Shown: one piece after another, positions 18,236 to 20,155 of the stretch
How the letters are laid out: every line of letters begins with the position of its first letter
How positions within the stretch are numbered: position 1 is the first letter of the stretch
Source: Spirogloea muscicola
Taxonomy: Eukaryota > Streptophyta > Zygnematophyceae > Spirogloeales > Spirogloeaceae
Length of the DNA stretch: 20,155 bases
Direction of reading: 5' to 3'
Assembly (NCBI GenBank): GCA_009602725.1
Contig: WELB01000331.1
Span: 69,737-89,891, forward strand
Translations under genes and position numbers: made by a program
The notes under the pieces: generated by a model
Database searches by the model: none
The model's input: only the letters and a program-made list of their open reading frames with translations
Told to the model about the DNA's origin: nothing

Positions 18236-18993
18236 TCAGGGCCTCCGGCATTAGCATCATGCCACCTGCTGACATGTATGATGTACCTACTGTAGCATCT
18301 CAGGCAGCGCCCTCAACACATGGATAAAGCATGATAGATATTGGCCAGAAGGGGCCACAGCATTGCAGGGTACTCAAGGCATGCGGTCTTGAGAGGCTCA
18401 GGGCAACTGTGTTGTTTAGAGCTCTGACAACTTCGTAGAAACTTGTAATTATGTTATTCATGACCGTGGTCTCAACATAGAAACCCTTGGCATTGCAGTA
18501 AGCAGAGTATGCATCACTTTCCAGAGCTTTGGTCAGTTCAACCATCTCGAGCTGAGGCAAAGGTAGAGCGGAGTGCCTGCGCTGGTGCAACATTCTGTGC
18601 CAATGGTGCAGATGGCTAGCATTGGCCGCATGGCTCTACCCGGCTGCTACAGACGATTCATTCCAGCTGTATCAGTTGGGTTAGGCCCTTCATACGAAGA
18701 AGTCTGGGGCTTGAGATCTCAGACATTAGCTCACTTCTCGATCTTGCATAGACAGGTAGTCGGGCAACTGCAGAGCCTGGGACCAAGGGCGCACTGGCCA
18801 TTGCAGGCAACTGAGTGCACAATTTTGGGAGGGATGCTGAAGGAGTACCTTGAGCAAACAAGCTGGGGGAAAAAAGCATAGCCGACGTCGTAGCAGCAAA
18901 TGTGGTGTCAGGGGCTTCCAGCAGCCCTGCTCAGACTTGGGCCAGCAGGAAGCCACAAGCGCAGCTGAGCTGACATATGACACTAAGAGCTTG
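18236..18993. other. Convergent intergenic region between the SAC phosphatase and the membrane-protein gene
   Basis: These 758 bp lie between two facing stop codons. On the minus strand there are two fairly protein-like open stretches (about 18879-18658 and 18593-18300), the second preceded by a good acceptor-like CTTTGCCTCAG. They could not be joined in phase to each other through the visible donor or to the neighbouring gene. They are therefore taken as 3' untranslated DNA. Confidence 0.45.
18444..18448 (+). terminator. Candidate TGTAA polyadenylation signal of the SAC phosphatase gene
   Basis: TGTAA occurs 209 nt after the TGA stop of the SAC phosphatase gene, a plausible 3' UTR length for green algae. 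No minus-strand TGTAA was found for the facing gene in this region, so that gene may use a variant signal. Confidence 0.35.
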
Positions 18994-20043
18994 CTAGCGG
19001 TTCTTGAGAAGATTGGAGCCGGCAGAGTAGAGGGCGGCTGCCATGAAGACCCCCAGGGCAGGCTGGAAGACGGGCCCCCAGAGGCCTAGCCAAGCGTCCA
19101 GCCAGGCGGCTTCACCGGATGTGGCCCGCTGGGCGACGCCCGCAAGGAACCACGCCAGGGCCGCGAGGATGAAGAAGAAGTCGGCGATGAGGACCTTGTC
19201 AACGGCGTCCTTAAGCCCTCCTTGCTGCTTGGCCTCCTCGGCTCCAGCACCGCCGAACTTGGCACTGTAGCTCCCCTGGTTGAGCGACACAGAGAACAGA
19301 AGGGACGTCAACAGTCCTGCAAGTGACAAAGCCAAGGACCTCAGTACAGCTAGATGCTTTCACCATATCCTGGACGCTGGACCCCTGACCTTCAAGCCCT
19401 GACTCCCATGTCCCAAACCTGAACCAGTGAGCCCTGGCGAATCCAACTCTGACGCTCTTGACATGGCGGCGCCCATGCTTGACGATGGCTTCACAGACTG
19501 AGCATCTGGGCACTTGGAGAAGGCCACGCAATTGCGGGGGGCCTCCCCAAACGGCCCCCACCTTGCCAGGGAGCAGCGCCCATCAAGACAGCAATGCAGG
19601 ACGAACCGATGGCAGATGCTCTAACGGGAGCGCCACTGAAGGCCTCGCGGCGCTCAAAGCGGGGGGGGGGGGTAAGACGACGAGGCCACACCTTCTTGAA
19701 GCGCTCAATCTCCTCCTGCCGGCGCAGCCGCTCCACGTCCTCCTGCAGGCCGGCGCCGGCGAGCGCGCCGTCCTCCAGGCCCGCCAGCTCCTTGCGCCAC
19801 AGCTCCTGCCGCTCGGCCGCAGCGCCTCGGCGCGGCGGGGCCGTCAGGAGCGGCCGCTCCGAGAGGCGGAGGGACGAGGCAATGGCGGACGGGCGCTCGA
19901 GCTGCGAGCCAGGGGTTGGGGTTTAAGCTAGGGTTCCGGTGACGCCCCCGAGCCCGCACCTGGCCCTGCGGCGCGCCGCCGGGCGGCGGCGGCGGTGGCT
20001 TCCCGGGCGCAAATAGCCAGCTGTGACGGCTCCCGTTTACCAT
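18994..20043 (-). CDS. Two-pass membrane protein of unknown function
   Basis: Three exons (20043-19960, 19901-19562, 19316-18994) join in phase to give 248 residues ending in a TAG. Residues 1-28 include a run of six prolines. Residues about 60-120 are charged and helical (ERQELWRKEL, VERLRRQEEIERFKK). Hydrophobic segments lie at about 143-153 (weak), 183-203 (VLIADFFFILAALAWFLAGV) and 216-240 (AWLGLWGPVFQPALGVFMAA). No catalytic motif or named family was recognised. The chosen ATG (20043) gives a CAG|GTGCGG donor and a CGCAG acceptor in phase 0. Alternative starts are ATG 19736 and ATG 19335, the second giving only the membrane half. A 12-base C tract in exon 2 encodes TPPP, so any length error there would break the frame. 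The direction of insertion and compartment are unknown. Confidence 0.65.
19661..19672. repeat. 12-base G/C homopolymer in coding exon
   Basis: Twelve consecutive G on the + strand (C in the sense of the minus-strand gene) lie in exon 2 of the two-pass membrane-protein gene and encode consecutive prolines. Homopolymers of this length are prone to replication slippage and sequencing error, and the downstream frame depends on its exact length. Confidence 0.85.
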
Positions 20044-20155
20044 CCCGTTCTCCTCGTTAGCGTCCCGTTATTGTTACCGATCCCAATTTCGCCTCCTGGC
20101 GCCGCCGCCACCGTCTTCGTCGAAGACAACCGCCGCCGCCGCCGCCGTCGCCGCA
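20044..20155 (-). promoter_or_regulatory. Leader and upstream region of the membrane-protein gene, with triplet run and short palindrome
   Basis: This is the sequence upstream of the ATG at 20043, read on the minus strand. It contains a GCC/CGC triplet run at the window edge and a perfect 7-bp inverted repeat with one central base (GTCTTCG-T-CGAAGAC, 20113-20127). There is no clear TATA or CCAAT element. The window ends before the promoter can be judged. Confidence 0.35.

Overview
The window looks like nuclear DNA from a green plant-lineage eukaryote, most likely a unicellular green alga such as a trebouxiophyte. This is inferred from three things. The genes are split by many short GT-AG introns (about 100-380 nt). 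Exons and gene starts are GC-rich, with GCC/GGC triplet runs, while introns are T/G-rich. TGTAA, the usual green-algal polyadenylation motif, lies downstream of most stop codons. The best-conserved proteins also resemble plant-type family members. No bacterial, viral or transposon genes were recognised.

There are four multi-exon genes in the order A(+) B(-) C(+) D(-). A/B and C/D are convergent and B/C is divergent. Gene A (594-3536, +) is an F-box/kelch protein, probably a substrate receptor of an SCF ubiquitin ligase. Gene B (4354-12145, -) is a nuclear AAA+ ATPase of about 1712 residues with an N-terminal extended PHD finger. It has one intact ATPase module and a second, degenerate P-loop region, an arrangement like the plant CDC48/ATAD2-type chromatin ATPases. 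Gene C (12401-18235, +) is a SAC1-type phosphoinositide phosphatase with the intact NCxDCLDRTN catalytic motif and two C-terminal membrane segments. Gene D (18994-20043, -) encodes a 248-residue protein of unknown function with a helical N-terminal half and two membrane segments.

Exon models were built by hand from splice motifs, reading phase and family resemblance. Gene B is phase-consistent through all 12 exons and gene D through 3. Gene A is consistent except at its last junction. Gene C is consistent except inside one exon near 14008, where the frame appears to slip. Its model needs a 23-nt microexon at 13615-13637.

B and C share a 255-bp region with a CCAAT box and a TGACGT motif, and both have a GGC-triplet run just before the start codon. 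The remaining stretches (155-593, 3537-4353, 18236-18993, 20044-20155) are promoter, untranslated or intergenic DNA. No strongly novel system is evident. The points most worth a second look are the architecture of B, the matched GGC leaders of B and C, the microexon in C, and the 12-base C tract inside the coding sequence of D.
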